From assembly GCF_026210795.1 (NCBI RefSeq), contig NC_089449.1, positions 3,162,001-3,226,000 of the forward strand: DNA of 64,000 nt, given 5' to 3'. The DNA comes from Rhizophagus irregularis (lineage: Eukaryota > Glomeromycota > Glomeromycetes > Glomerales > Glomeraceae). Both the position numbers and the translations under genes were made by a program. How positions within the stretch are numbered: position 1 is the first letter of the stretch; every line of letters starts with the position of its first letter. Below the pieces are notes generated by a model that saw nothing but the letters and a program-made list of their open reading frames with translations, was not told the origin of the DNA and made no database searches. This document shows, one piece after another, positions 44,144-56,782 of this stretch.

Positions 44144-44192
44144 TATATGTTTATTTATGTATTCCCTTATTTTGATTTTGCGAAAATTTTTT

Positions 44193-44259
44193 ATTCTCTG
44201 CGCAGTTTAATAGTAGTAAATGTTAAAACTTTCGTTAATATAGGACTATAGACATCTCC
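44193..44259 (-). pseudogene. Detached upstream segment of the membrane gene
   Basis: Minus-strand text GDVYSPILTKVLTFTTIKLR-RE ends in TAA. It looks like cytoplasmic or linker sequence of the same family and stands ~50 bp before the present ATG, with stops in between. Confidence 0.4.
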
Positions 44260-44354
44260 GTGGAATACTGTGAATTATTAGTAAATTGGGGCAAAAAAAA
44301 ATTTTTTAAAAAAATACAAAGTGAAAAAAAAAATAAATTAAACTGATGAATTTA

Positions 44355-44830
44355 TAGATTTTTTTTGGTACAACTTGTCCTTTCTGCCGAAAATGTTTTG
44401 ATAAACAAGATCAACATATTGCGAAATGCTTTAATTGGTAATAAAGTTGGACGGTCAAATCGAATTGGAAAAAAAATAAAGAAATGTGGTTCAATGTTAC
44501 ACCCTTATCCCTTACTTTGTGACGTTCCACGATATATGTTTTGCAGAGAATTTGCCATTCAAATAACGGGCTAGTTTCGGTAATTCATTTAAATGGATAA
44601 GCAATAAGTTTTATTTAAATTCAAGGGATATTGATTACTAGGGCAAACTTGCTCAAACTGACTAAAAGATGGATGAGCTAAGATATAATTATTTGAAACA
44701 AACTTAGGAAATTGATATTTGATAGATTAAATGCAAAATTAAAAACAGGTCAGAAATATGTAGATGAACAAAGAAAATATTTATTAACATTAAACCGACC
44801 GAGAAAATAATTAAAATTCAAGAGAAAGAA
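44355..44830 (+). pseudogene. Zinc-finger-like coding remnant
   Basis: One frame reads GTTCPFCRKCFDKQDQHIAK-C then stops; Cys-x2-Cys and His-x3-Cys spacing suggests a zinc-binding finger. A second frame (44365-44574) runs for 69 codons, and at about 44707-44810 a third stretch reads LRKLIFDRLNAKLKTGQK, then YVDEQRKYLLTLNRPRK before a stop. Together these look like a decayed gene or element; no family is recognised. Confidence 0.35.
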
Positions 44831-46657
44831 ACGAAAATATATTCCTATAATCTTCAAGTAAATTAATCATTCCATTAGAAGAATAATTTTTCAATTTCCA
44901 ATAGAAAAGGTCATGGAACATACACAAAGAATTCTTATAGTTCTCTATTTTATGCTTTTACCATCGTTTCAAAAGATTTATTCTAATTTTTTTTTTTTGA
45001 TTTTTTCATGAATTCTATAAGAAATAAAAACATTACATCAAGATATTATTCAAATTGAAAAATAACTGAACTAGCAAAAAAGAAATTAAAACTGTGTCAG
45101 AGATCAAGAAAACCATATTGGTTTTGTTTACGGAATGAGTAAGTATTTTTTAATTTTATACGTTCTAAATTATTCAGTTTTCTATACTTAATATATTTTC
45201 TATTTCAATATAACTTGCAACTGTTCTATTATAGTTCGAAGAAACATACCATGCAGTCATGCTCACTTGTATAATACGACATTGTTGAGTTTTCTGACGA
45301 AAAATTATTAGATTGGCAGATTTATTTTCTCCGCCATTCGATAACATATACAAAAGAAACTTTGAAGGGGCAATTAGTAATCTTAATTAGTTATTCATCC
45401 AATACTTTTTTTGCTTGTTCTTGTTCACTTTTAATTTAGACAAGAAATAAAGCAAAAATTGATGGCAACGATTGACATCCAAAATAGAAGGAATTTTCTC
45501 GTTCAGATCGTGATTTGTGGATGACAAGTTGTTAAGAACTTAATTGAGGAATAATTTCTTTCCTTCACGTAAGCAAACATTGACTATTTTTTTTAAAAAT
45601 ATCATTTGATATTAATATTTATAAGTTTGTGGTATAAAATATTGTTTGATCTAGCGAAGTAAGCTTCTACGCTAAGGGCAATTTTATTTCAATAATACTA
45701 ATTAAACTATCTTAATTCTAAAATATATTTTCACAATAGTCTATGATTAATGAGTAATAAAAAAGAAACAATCAAATAAAAAAGTTCTGCACTTAATCCA
45801 AGTCCAGTGGATTCATTATACGAAAGATTATATATTAATTATTAAATCTTAGAAGTCTAACAAAATTTTAGGTAAGAACTGTTAACAATTCTTCACATAC
45901 CATCAAAGATTTTATTAGCAAAATTTAAAAGTATAATCTGGGTACATATCTGTAAGATTTGAAAAAAAATAAAATATAATAACGACATATTTTAGTACAA
46001 TAAATAAATTTTTAAAAAAAGAGAAAAATTCTTCGTATTAATAATTAATTCATTTCATTTAAAAAGAGGGAGGATTAGAACGGAGAGCATAACGATTTTG
46101 AGGGAGGTCGTTATATTCGCAGATTTTTAAACAGTCTTTAAAACAACTTAAATACACAATTGATCTTTCGCAAAACCTTGATTGAGCTGTGAAAATTTTC
46201 GCAAATTAATGATGCATAAAAGCAAGTATGATGCAAAACCAACCACATTAATCCTATGTTGATTATTTTCGAAGAATTTGCTGTATAACGTCATAACAAG
46301 CCATTCTCACATTGATAGGTACGTATTCAGAAAGGTTTTTAATGCGACGTGAACAAAAGCCGAATTGGTAATTACAGAAGAAAATCGAAGAACAAAGCCA
46401 ATCGCTATTCCCTAAAGATAAATATCTAAAACGTCATATATACTGTATATATATATATATTACCGTATAATTAAGAACTCCCACATTGATATTATTTGTT
46501 TTCGACATAATGAGTTAACTTAATTAACTGAAGGAGAGTTATTCCCTTAATTGACGTCATATTTACAATGTCATTGTTATATTCAAGAATAAAATAGTTT
46601 TAAAAAAATGAAATTATTAATGCTTTAGGAAACCTACTCATCCAAAGCTGGAGAATT
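44831..46657. other. Intergenic, no gene seen
   Basis: AT-rich. A (TA)n tract lies at about 46436-46462. No coding frame stands out. Confidence 0.45.
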
Positions 46658-47037
46658 AGTTTCTTCACAACCGTGTAAATCGAAATCTCCGAAAACTCCG
46701 ATACCTCCGAAATTTCCGTAACCTCCGTAATCAACCCGAAAAAGGAATTGATTGGCTGATTTAAATGCGCGTAATAAAATTTGGTTGTAGACCATAACCT
46801 CCATATGGCAATTTACGATACAAGCAAAGGTAAAAGAGTTTCAGATAGTAATTGTAATATTGAAGCTGTTTAGGTTGATGAAATAATTAATATTACGTAA
46901 ATTTTATAATAATGTACAACATTACAATAAAATAATTAACATCTCTATTTTTAAATACCGCATGTAAATTCGAACCGGCAAGTTTCGGTTACGGAGGCTT
47001 CGGAGGTTTTGAGCCGAATTTCGGAATTTTACATTAA
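46658..47037. repeat. Inverted CCTCCGAA / TTCGGAGG repeat pair
   Basis: At 46683-46740 CTCCGAAA, ACCTCCGAAATTTCCGTAAC and CTCCGTAATC follow each other; at 46975-47030 the complement appears (TTTCGGTTACGGAGGCTTCG, GAGGTTTTGAGCCG). The two clusters face each other ~230 bp apart across AT-rich DNA and may be ends of a small element. No target duplication identified. Confidence 0.45.
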
Positions 47038-47670
47038 TAGGTGAAGCGTTTCAAAAACGGGTTTACCCATTTGAATAACCATATGCTTCCTGCATTATTT
47101 GTGTTGGTTCCATTTCAGTTGACCTTGGTTCAGCTAGCTATGGATGAAATATCACCAAAATTGATAGTAAAGTTAAGAACAAACCTTTTATATGAAAGAA
47201 ATGAATATGACGTGAAAGATTTTAATAATCATTATATTATTATGACATCAGTATTTGTCTGGAGAGAAGCGTAGGACTTTATACTTTTAGGGTTTGTATG
47301 AAAATTGTGAAATTTCCGGTTGTCATGCCGTCACGTCTAACTATAAAAAGTTTTTTAAAAAACTTCATATCTAATTCGCTATTTTTGTTCTACAGATTTG
47401 AATTCACTTATATTTATGTACGACCTATCGATATCGGTAATTACATATAATTTAAGTATCAATATTGAAAATTAATAGAGAAGCCAGGAAAGAAACTAAT
47501 GAAAGAAGAAATTGCAAGGATTACTGTTATAATGAATAATTCAAGCCCTGAAAAAATCTAAAGTTCATATGCGTAAAAGCATCAATACTGACAACAAAAG
47601 AAGAGAGTTTTAGTATTGCAAAAGTGTTCATTAAAGAGAATATCAATATTAATCCATTATCATGATATAA
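47038..47670. other. Spacer, no recognised gene
   Basis: A 77-codon plus-strand ORF at 47041-47274 (its first codon is GTG) has no family signal and is not called. Confidence 0.35.
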
Positions 47671-47675
47671 AATTC

Positions 47676-47825
47676 ATGTGCACAATATGCACGTGTGCGT
47701 ATGTTTTTTTAGTGTGCAATTGTGCAAATTTAATGTGCACTTTTGTGCACAAAAATTTTTAATCAACATATAATTGTGCACAAATTTATATGTAAATGTG
47801 CACAAAAAAATTAACATGCACATAA
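47676..47825. repeat. Cluster of GTGCAC/TGTGCA palindromic words
   Basis: About ten TGTGCA or TGCACA words occur in 150 bp, several as the full palindrome GTGCAC (for instance GTGCACTTTTGTGCAC), separated by A/T spacers. The minus-strand ORF here is a by-product of the repeats. Confidence 0.6.
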
Positions 47826-50800
47826 AAATTTTTTCATATTTTATACATCGTTCATAAATGAGTGGCAATGTTGATAATAACAACTAATAAACAAATAGCA
47901 AAAGATGTGCGCTTAGATTTCTAATAAAAAATGAATATCTGATAAAGCCGACTCGAAAAGTTATAAATTCATGTGACAGTCTTTTATGTTTAATTTGAAA
48001 ATTTAAATCTCTTTCGTGAAAGATTGTTAATCATAAAGAATATTAAATATTATCCGAGAGAAAGCTATTAGTAAATGATGTTAGATCGATAATTAACTTA
48101 CTAATTGTTATAAACCCTAACGTTCTTGGCTCTTTTCACCATTTTTTTACTTTGAGCAGAGCAGGGCAATTCTTCATCTTCCTTTCTTTTCCTGAATAAT
48201 GAAGCTAATAAGGAATTAACTCATGAATATCATATAAACATAAACTAACAATTTACTCCTGTGGCTTATCATACTGTACCACACTGCACAAGATATCTCT
48301 CTTTAAGATTACCCACTTCTCAACATATGAGATTTGTAACATGTAGATTTATTATAGTACTCTCAGGTCATACCAAGTATTTTGTATTATTATACTAAGG
48401 GTATCTCGTGAATAATATGTAATTAAAAGATAGAACTTGTAAATAAAGCATTTTTTTTTCAAAATTTTTCTGCGCGAGATAGGAGAGATAGTAGGATAAA
48501 TATTGTTAATTCCGTCAATTTTACTGTTATGTTTCCATAAAGGTATCCGTAAAGTTATTCCGATAGATAATCAGATTTAGTTCAATAAACAATATTTATT
48601 TATCATAAATATGTTTGAAGTATTGTAGTTTCGTCACTTTTGATCTACAAAATTGTCACCAATTAAGGTTTGAATTATCGGACTTCTCTGAGCGGTCCGA
48701 CATTAGTACCATAGAATTATGTTACAAGTCATATTATGAAATATGGAGATATATCGGGAATTCCTTGTGCTTAAATGTTTATTTAATAATATTTTTTTTT
48801 TTAACAAAGAAATTAATATTTTTATAACTGCCACTTATAGTTAATAAAACCATTTTCGGATCACTATAAGACGTTAGTGAAACTAAAATAAATGGATCAT
48901 CACATGTGATTCCAATTCACGGACGTTTTTACAAGTTTACACACTATCTATTTACATTCAAGTCTTTTATTTTCTGATTTACGAACTTTTCCAGAAAGAA
49001 AATGTAAAATGTCGATCATCTCATGAGTTGATGAGCACGTCAAATGTCCAAATCTGACGATTCTTTTTTACAATATAAAAGCAAATTTTTTTTTTTAGAT
49101 GTATGCAAAAAAAAAATAATTATTGAACGACATTTAAGAATGAACTTTTATTTTTAAATTTTTTAAATGCATTTAATGAATGTTGTAGCACTGTAGTACT
49201 TGAAACAATATTTTTCAAAGAAAGTTGGAAATTAAATCTCCCACATGGGAATTTCGCTAAACAAATAAAGTAAGTTCATAATCTCTTAAATAAATTTTCA
49301 CCATAATTTTTTTTGATCAAAAATATTTCATATCCGGAATTTTCGAATAAACTGCATTTATGATAATGGCAAGTCTAGATAATAAGAGACGCGCTTTAAC
49401 CTTCTTTAATGCTTGAATTTTCGTTATTATATTTTATCATCTTTTCATTTAATATTTAATTACCGGGATTAAATATCCAGTACTCCATTAAGAATGACAT
49501 AAATAATTAATCAAACAGTTATTAGAAACGAGTATTTACTTGATCAACGTAAATGGAAATATAAACGAATTCGGCAAAATCAAATCAATGCATCAATGAA
49601 GGTAATTTAAATTGGAGTGTGGCGTTTCCCATTATTGTTATTATGATCATGTGGCGTGAATTCATCTCATAACTTTGGATATTAAAACAATAGCTCCATA
49701 TAGTAATAAAAATTTGGTTTGTTACACAATTCCGAGTAAAATACCCGTAAATTTTTAGATTGTCATCAATTGATTACCATTAGAATACTTAATATAGTAT
49801 TGAAAAAATAATATAAATGTAAATTCATTGTTTCTAGATTTGATATAGTGTTACATTAAGTGAGGCAAATTTCTAGGTAAAAAAGCGTCACTCACGTAAC
49901 TAACCAACCACGGTTAAATATAATTAACCCTAAAACGTTTCTCATACATTTATTTTATCAGGGTTTATTATATTAAATACTTGGAATACAAAATTTATTA
50001 ATAAATTTATCGTTATATTACATTAATAAATTTTATAACCTTTTAGGAATAGTATGGAATGGTATGGATGTCGATGGATGTAGCGAAATTAACTTATAAT
50101 TCGAACAATTCTCACTTCAATATACCCTAATTTCAATATATTTGTTCCATTATTTTATTCATACCGGGCTAATTTTCGATGCGCCACACTTTAAATTCGC
50201 AACAAAGACGTAAAATCTTTGTTTTTTTACTTTATTAAAATTTCTAAATTCGGTCATGTTGTCATAATGCTGAATTATGTTTTGGACATATTTAGCAAAA
50301 GAGTGTATATAATTTAACCAATAAAATGGATCTTGTTGTTCCTATTTATAGGGAACTGAGAATTTTTTTTCAAAACTATTTTCCTTTGATTAAAATACTG
50401 TCTAAAATATGTATGTAGACTGTCAAATATTATTTATTAGGTGCAATGCATAAAAGCAATTAAAATTTTAATTTTTTTCTTTTTTTAGAAAACTAAATAA
50501 AAATTTTTATGACTAATTTTTTTTATATCAATGAAATGTAGTTATGAATAAATCGGTGTGATATATTACACAATTCATTGTTCGTGTCATCAAATTCTTC
50601 AAAAATAAATTTTATAATGAATACAAAATTAGAGGTAATGATTATGTTATCATGTAATTTTTTTATATATATTTTCGTTTGATTTTATTTCACTTTTTTT
50701 TTTTTCTTAACGGATTTTCGTAATTTATTTTTCCCGTTGGATTTATTTATGAGAAGTTTGCGGTAAGTATGGAAGATTTCCGATAATAATAATCTTGGAG

Positions 50801-51122
50801 GAAATAAAAAGCAAAGAATCTGAATGATAAATATGCATCTTTGTCGTCATAATGTGTATTGGAGACGTATGCTTTGAAAATAAATTATTAATCTGATTTC
50901 TTTAATATTCATTTTTCTTTTGTCTAAATAAATGTTCTATAAATATGCGTTTTTTTAATTTACTAATAATCTTATTGATGTTCTTAATTAATAAGTTTCC
51001 TTTTCACCTTTTAGAATTTCGCTTAAATGATGAAAACGTAATGAATAAACGCGTCGGTTTTTTTGTGTCATGTTTTTCCACGAAAATTATTAACTACTAA
51101 CTATGAAAATTTTTCTATAAAA
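47826..51122. other. 3.3-kb intergenic region, no gene called
   Basis: AT-rich. The ORF at 48615-48827 begins at a TTG and has no family signal. Several CACGTG and TTTTTTTT tracts occur, without a clear structure. Confidence 0.4.
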
Positions 51123-51647
51123 ATGGAATCTTGTAGAAGTTTAATTCTTCGCCAGAGTGGTCAATATAAAAGAAAAAAAATAATTAAGAACATTATGCCA
51201 CCAACGTATATTTCTTCACGTATATTACTTCCGAGGAATGATCCTCCTCCACCAGAACAGAGGGTCCAAAAGCCTTCAAACGGCTACATTATCTTTTTCA
51301 AGTTTTATAAAAAAATTTTGGATAAAGAGTATCCAAAATTAACGTCGCAAGAAAAAGCAATAAAAGCGGGGGAGAAATGGAGACATTTACCCGTTGACCT
51401 CAAGAATTCATTTATTGAATTCGCAAACAACGAACGTTTACTCAAGAAAGGTCCCCCAAGAACAAAAATTGTACAACGTTCGGTAGAAAATCCTCAGCCT
51501 AAATCAGGTTTGAGAGTAATTTTCGATGATCGTTGTCATAAAGACGTACGTTTGAATGACGAAAGTTCAAATGAAATCCCTTCGGATGAATGTGATCATT
51601 ATGATAAAATCTTTGATCAATATATTGACAAAGATGCTTACATTTAA
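51123..51647 (+). CDS. HMG-box protein (MATA-HMG type), copy 2
   Basis: 174 aa from ATG 51123. The frame is open 20 codons further up but only a TTG is available there, so 51123 is chosen. Residues ~1-45 are basic and prolines precede the domain (LPRNDPPPPEQRVQ). The HMG box spans about 47-108: KPSNGYIIFFKFYKKILDKE, YPKLTSQEKAIKAGEKWRHL and VDLKNSFIEFANNERLLKK, with the W in helix 2 (GEKWRHL) in the expected place. The C terminus is acidic. Family knowledge suggests nuclear DNA binding. It is the same strand as the first HMG gene 12.5 kb away but clearly diverged from it, so they are not a recent tandem copy. Confidence 0.85.
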   Translation: MESCRSLILRQSGQYKRKKIIKNIMPPTYISSRILLPRNDPPPPEQRVQKPSNGYIIFFKFYKKILDKEYPKLTSQEKAIKAGEKWRHLPVDLKNSFIEFANNERLLKKGPPRTKIVQRSVENPQPKSGLRVIFDDRCHKDVRLNDESSNEIPSDECDHYDKIFDQYIDKDAYI

Positions 51648-54600
51648 GCAATATTCGTTTATTTTTTATTTTTTAATAATATTTAATTTTGTAGATTAAT
51701 TATGCTAATTAAGATTATAAAATTTTAAGATTTTTTCACATTTATGTTATTAATTAAACCTAAATTATTTATTTTCAAATTGTATTTTTAAGTTTTTAAA
51801 ACAATAACTTATTTATGTACAGCAGTACACTTATGTATTTAAAATTATAGATTTAGACGCTTTAAAATTAATTAGATAATTATATATATTTTTTATTTAT
51901 TTAAGCTTAATAAAATAAGCTATATCGTTTCGGGCAAATTAATTTGGTTCAGCGACTAATTACTTGACGGTTACCGGACAGATACTATATATATAATTTA
52001 TTACAAAAAAAAAGTCGATTTTTTAACGAAAAAATATAATTTTTTCATTTTCAAACCAGTGGAAATAATAATTGAAAATTTATGGAGGATCAAACAATAT
52101 ATGCACTAAGTAAATTTTTTTTAAGAATCAATAAGGTTTAAGATTTCTTATTAATGCGACAGTATTACGATATAGAACATATGTTTGGGTAGAATTCTTT
52201 GTGTGTTTTACATTTATTATGATTTTCTCGATAGATAACTTAACTATTATCACCTATATTAATTATATGCATGCAATATCCATAAATCGTTTACAATGTA
52301 AGATAAATTTTCTATAAGAATAAACTAGTTTAATAAAAAAATCCTTAAGATACTAATTTTAAAACTCGTTCAAATAAGAAAGAACATTGACGTGAAAAAA
52401 AAATATCTTACATCGAACGACTGAGAAACTGCATTGTTTAGATCTTCAACGCACAATCCTTTAATTTTTACATGACTTCAAGTTAATGTCATAACTCTGG
52501 CCAAAAGTCACATGAAATGTAATTTTAGGCAGTCATCACTCATCAGAGAAATCTCACGTGACGTGATTTTAAATATAACGGCGCAGTTTGTATCTTTTTT
52601 TTTTTATAGAAAAAAAAGATAAATCTAGATTTCTTTACTTTATTTGGAAATAGAATCTTCTTCAAAATATAAGATTACTAACTTTCAAATCATCATCCGA
52701 ATTTATGTTATGGGCTAGGGATGCTAGAAAACTTAAAGTTTATAGTCAAAGATTTGAATAAGATGAAGAAAACTCTCAATTTAGCATTCTGTAAATTGTT
52801 GACATCAATTTTCTGAATAAAATAATGTATCATTCAATAACTAAGGTCGATTAGTTCAACAATTGTTTGTAAGTTTTTGAGTAGAATTTCATTAATCGAA
52901 GATATAGTGAAATTACAATCGTCTATACGAAGGTAGCATTTCCGTTCTCAAAGAGATATTTTGGCACAGCTTGCATAATAAATATCCGGCTAAATCTGAT
53001 CGGTACACTGTTAATCAAATAAATGAATTGGGAACCATTATCAAGTTAACTCTAAATTAAAAGTAAAATAATTCGTAATTTTTTGTATTATTTAACAAAT
53101 TGAATAAAATTTATTACTTGAAATATAAATGTATTTACTAATAACTGAATATGGACAAAATGTTTCTTATTTAATTCGTGATCCGTAAAATTTTCATATA
53201 CGATCATTAGTAATCTTTTTCTGATACCTTTACCTTGTTTTATTCCTTAAGTAATGCTCTTTATGTAAACCCATGTAAACCCATTCAACTCTGGCATATT
53301 TAACACATAATATTTGTCCCAAAGTTTCAAATAATTTGTTTTTCAAAAAATTTCTCACATAATTTTTACTTTTATTTGACGCCACGCCAGATTCCCACTT
53401 TCTGCAGATCCTGCAGTTGACTCGAATTAAACATTTTCTATTAGATTTAATTAATGCGTCTGAAACTCATCTTAGTTCAACAGACTTTAGAATATAAAAC
53501 AGGAAAGCTGGACGGAAGAACTCAAGGTTAATAGTTATAAGACTGCAAGTTATTATACTTGCTTCGCAGCAAATCACGATTATATAATAACAGTCAAATC
53601 AACATTTTGTTTATTAGCGATTCGCGTGTGTTATAGATCGAATAATTTGCACAAAATTAATTTCGTATAAAATATCACATTATTGGTGGACATAAGTGCT
53701 GTGACGATATTGAAAGGGCGAACTTCATATTGGAAAGAAAGATAGATGCATGGACGGAAGAATTCAAGAAACTGGATGACCGGCGGGTTGAATTACATTA
53801 TTTTCGTAATGAATAACTCAATGTGTAGAGCTACTGGTAAAACTCTTTATGAAATTGCTTGGAATGAGAGTTACGTGCTTCCATTTGTCATTTTTTTATC
53901 ATAATTTTCAGAAACTCAGTAACACAGATATGGAAATAAATATTTGTTTTAGGAGGAACATTAAAAAATAAAAATTTCAATCGCCAAATTTTTAAATTTA
54001 ATTATTTCTACTGATTTATTTAAATAATACGCACATAATCGTTACAATTAACTTGCTTCTTTAATAAGCTGAATTAAAAAATATAATATGAAAGAGTATT
54101 GCTAACTGAATCTTAACTAGCAGGTCTTTAATAATAAAAAATTAGACCGAGCAAATAAAAAATTTGTGATATTTTTACATGCATCATAAGTCATGACGAT
54201 TCCTTTTTTCACATTCTAGCAATTAACGTAAATGTTGAATATCTTTCAGATATTATTTGGATGATAAGGACTAACAGTATAAGTAATCAAATGTACAGTA
54301 TTTATTACGATAAAAGATACTAGAGAATTATGGAAAAAAATTTTTAATGAATGGAAAGGAATCTAATCAAATTAAATAGTTATTGGTAAATTACAATTTA
54401 CTTACTAAACAAATTTATGTATCCTTTATATAAACTTAGAAAAACTTCACTCCCGTAACTGAAATTCGCATATAGTAGTTATACTCTACTTTACAAATCA
54501 TACTTTAAAGTAATCTAAAAATTTTATATTTTATTTAAAAAAAATTCAAGTGCGTTAATAGCTATATTTTGTTTATAGCGCTGTACGTTTGTTTCTTTCG

Positions 54601-55353
54601 ATGCTGTAGAGGAATCACCATGAACTTATAGTGTGTTATGATTTGATTTTGTCTTGCCATTTTTTCTCATATTCCATCTTTTATAACCTTATATCACAGA
54701 ATTTATCGAATTATTTACATTTTCCGTAAATGTCCGTGAAAAGATGATCATTTTTACGAGTTTTTACAGAAATAACGAATAAAATTTTTTACAGGGTCGG
54801 TTGACGTTGACAGCAGTTCATAGCCAAGATATTTATATTTTCTTATAACATAATACCGTTTGCGGCGTTTTGGGCAAAATTATAAAAAAAATGTAAAAAT
54901 TTGAAAGGTGGATGTGTCAAATTTTCATTTAATAATAAAGAGGGTGGGGCAATTTCTATTTGTACACGAGGTGTTCAAACGCGGGTTTCCAAAAAAAGGT
55001 AAATTTTTACATCAATTCATTTAATGTTGGCCGGGATTAAATTTACAAAAAACCAAAAGCTTCAAGTATACTTGCAGAACAGGCAATAATGTGCTTACCG
55101 TATAAAAGTTATTATAAATTTTTCTTTACAATTTTTTTTGTTTTAAGGCCGTGTGATACGTGTATCGGCCGAACACCTAGTCTTACTGTGCGGCAAAATG
55201 GTATGGCTATACGTGAGAAATTTTCTTTATTGGGGCAATTAGGAAATATGTAGCGTATAGAGACCCTTGTGTGTAGTGTATGGTGATCTTTAGCTATGTA
55301 CGTATGGTTGCACTGAGTGTACTGTACGTACATACGAGTATATAGTAAATTAG
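51648..55353. other. 3.7-kb intergenic region, no gene seen
   Basis: AT-rich. Immediately before the next element (55270-55350) the words GTACGTA and CATACGAG are frequent, probably part of the same repeat family. GGCCGGGATTAAATT at about 55029 recalls the GGCCGGAATTAAG word seen at 15.7 kb. Confidence 0.4.
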
Positions 55354-56038
55354 TACTGTACGGTAATACAAATTAGTACGGACGTTCAAAAAAAAACAAA
55401 ATTTTAATATTCCGTACTCAGACGGACCTTTAAAAATAAATTTTGATTTTTTCGTACTAATATTTTACATTGTAGCATCATGTGATCAAATTTTTGAGAT
55501 GAATATGTTGCACACAATATTTGAGTAATATAATCTGTCATCGTAAATATCTCTTTTAATTTTTTACTTCTTTGAAGAAGAAAAATAATTGGAAATATGG
55601 ATATTTATAATATATCCGATGTTAAAGAGTATCCATTTGAGCTATTAAATCCTGAATTTGAACAAATAAAATATAATAATGAATTGAAAAAATTAATAAA
55701 TAAACCAATAAAATTTAGTTATTATTTTAATGGTCAGTTTTATTATTGTGGAGCTGAATATGTTAAAGGAATGAAAATTTATTAGCTTATCTTCAAAGAA
55801 TTTTTTTAATTTTATAATTTAACATTTAATTTTATAATTAGTAAGATATTTTGTTGAAAACAATATTTGAAGTTGCACAAAAATACAAGAATGCAAAGTC
55901 GTACGATTGTACGAAAACTCAAATTAATACGAAAATTTTAAAACTTTCGTACGTACTAGTATTAAAAAATTGATTAGCTGTAAATGTACGTACGAACAAA
56001 AAAAACACAAGTACGTACTAATTTGCGTTAGCGTACTG
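55354..56038. mobile_element. ~685-bp TIR element with GTACG-rich ends
   Basis: The left end TACTGTACGGTAATACAAAT (then TAGTACG) and the reverse complement of the right end CAGTACGCTAACGCAAATTA (then GTACG) form ~25-bp imperfect TIRs. Inside, both ends continue with A-runs and further GTACG words. The middle holds a 62-codon ORF. I could not define a target-site duplication, so the superfamily is open (a hAT-like non-autonomous element is one possibility). Confidence 0.6.
55597..55785 (+). CDS. 62-aa hypothetical ORF inside the TIR element
   Basis: ATG at 55597, stop at 55783-55785. The protein is moderately acidic then aromatic (YPFELLNPEFEQIKYNNELK, FSYYFNGQFYYCG). It sits in the central part of the 55354-56038 element. 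No family recognised. It could be a captured exon fragment or a chance frame. Confidence 0.35.
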   Translation: MDIYNISDVKEYPFELLNPEFEQIKYNNELKKLINKPIKFSYYFNGQFYYCGAEYVKGMKIY

Positions 56039-56602
56039 TCCTATTTTACTCAATACCTCGTACATACATGGCAAATAAATGATACTAATTAAATCAAAAC
56101 GTACGTACGTATGAAAGAAATAAGAGACCAAACGCACATAAATACAAATGATAAGGCGCAGCCGCAGTAACTGCCACTAGCCGCACCGGCAAAAATTTAG
56201 CCATCACGTGACATACCTCTAAATCACATCCCACCAGGTTTGCGCTGTTTATATTTATCTGAGGGACTTTGTTTTTTGAGTAGGTAAAATCCTTATTTAT
56301 CACCACTGTTTACTTTCACGCGTTCGTGCATAATGCCGTAACGCTGGCCCTGTGCTACAATTTTTGCCGGTTCAACTGGTGGTTCGTGTCTATACATAAC
56401 ATCTTTCCTATATAATCTCTTTATTGATATATTCAAGGTACTGACTTTATTAAATCTGGGATTGGCACAGTTATACCACTTTCGCAAACTTTTTCTTACG
56501 AAATAAATGTATTTAATTTACCTGATGTATCACAATGAATTTTTGGATCTTTCTCATCCACGTGATTTTGAATAGTTATGATAATTAAATTATATAATTA
56601 GC
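56039..56602. other. GC-moderate spacer, no gene called
   Basis: The GC content rises at 56150-56490. Two overlapping minus-strand ORFs (56094-56306 and 56293-56487) have no recognised family. GTACGTACGTA occurs at ~56100. Confidence 0.35.
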
Positions 56603-56619
56603 ACCAAATAACTTTCCTC
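56603..56619 (+). repeat. Left 17-bp target-site duplication
   Basis: ACCAAATAACTTTCCTC, identical to 59157-59173. Flanking bases differ on the outside, as expected for a target duplication made on insertion. Confidence 0.85.
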
Positions 56620-56782
56620 GGGTATGGCGAAAAAAAAACTCTCTCCCCTTTCCGATTTTTTTGTTAACAAACCGCAGTAATATAAACTTTTTCACAAACA
56701 CTTATATTTTTGTAAGGAGCGAGGACCACTTGGTGGCCTCTACGGAAAGGTCTCCTTTTATTACCCTTGACCTTTGAGAGAG

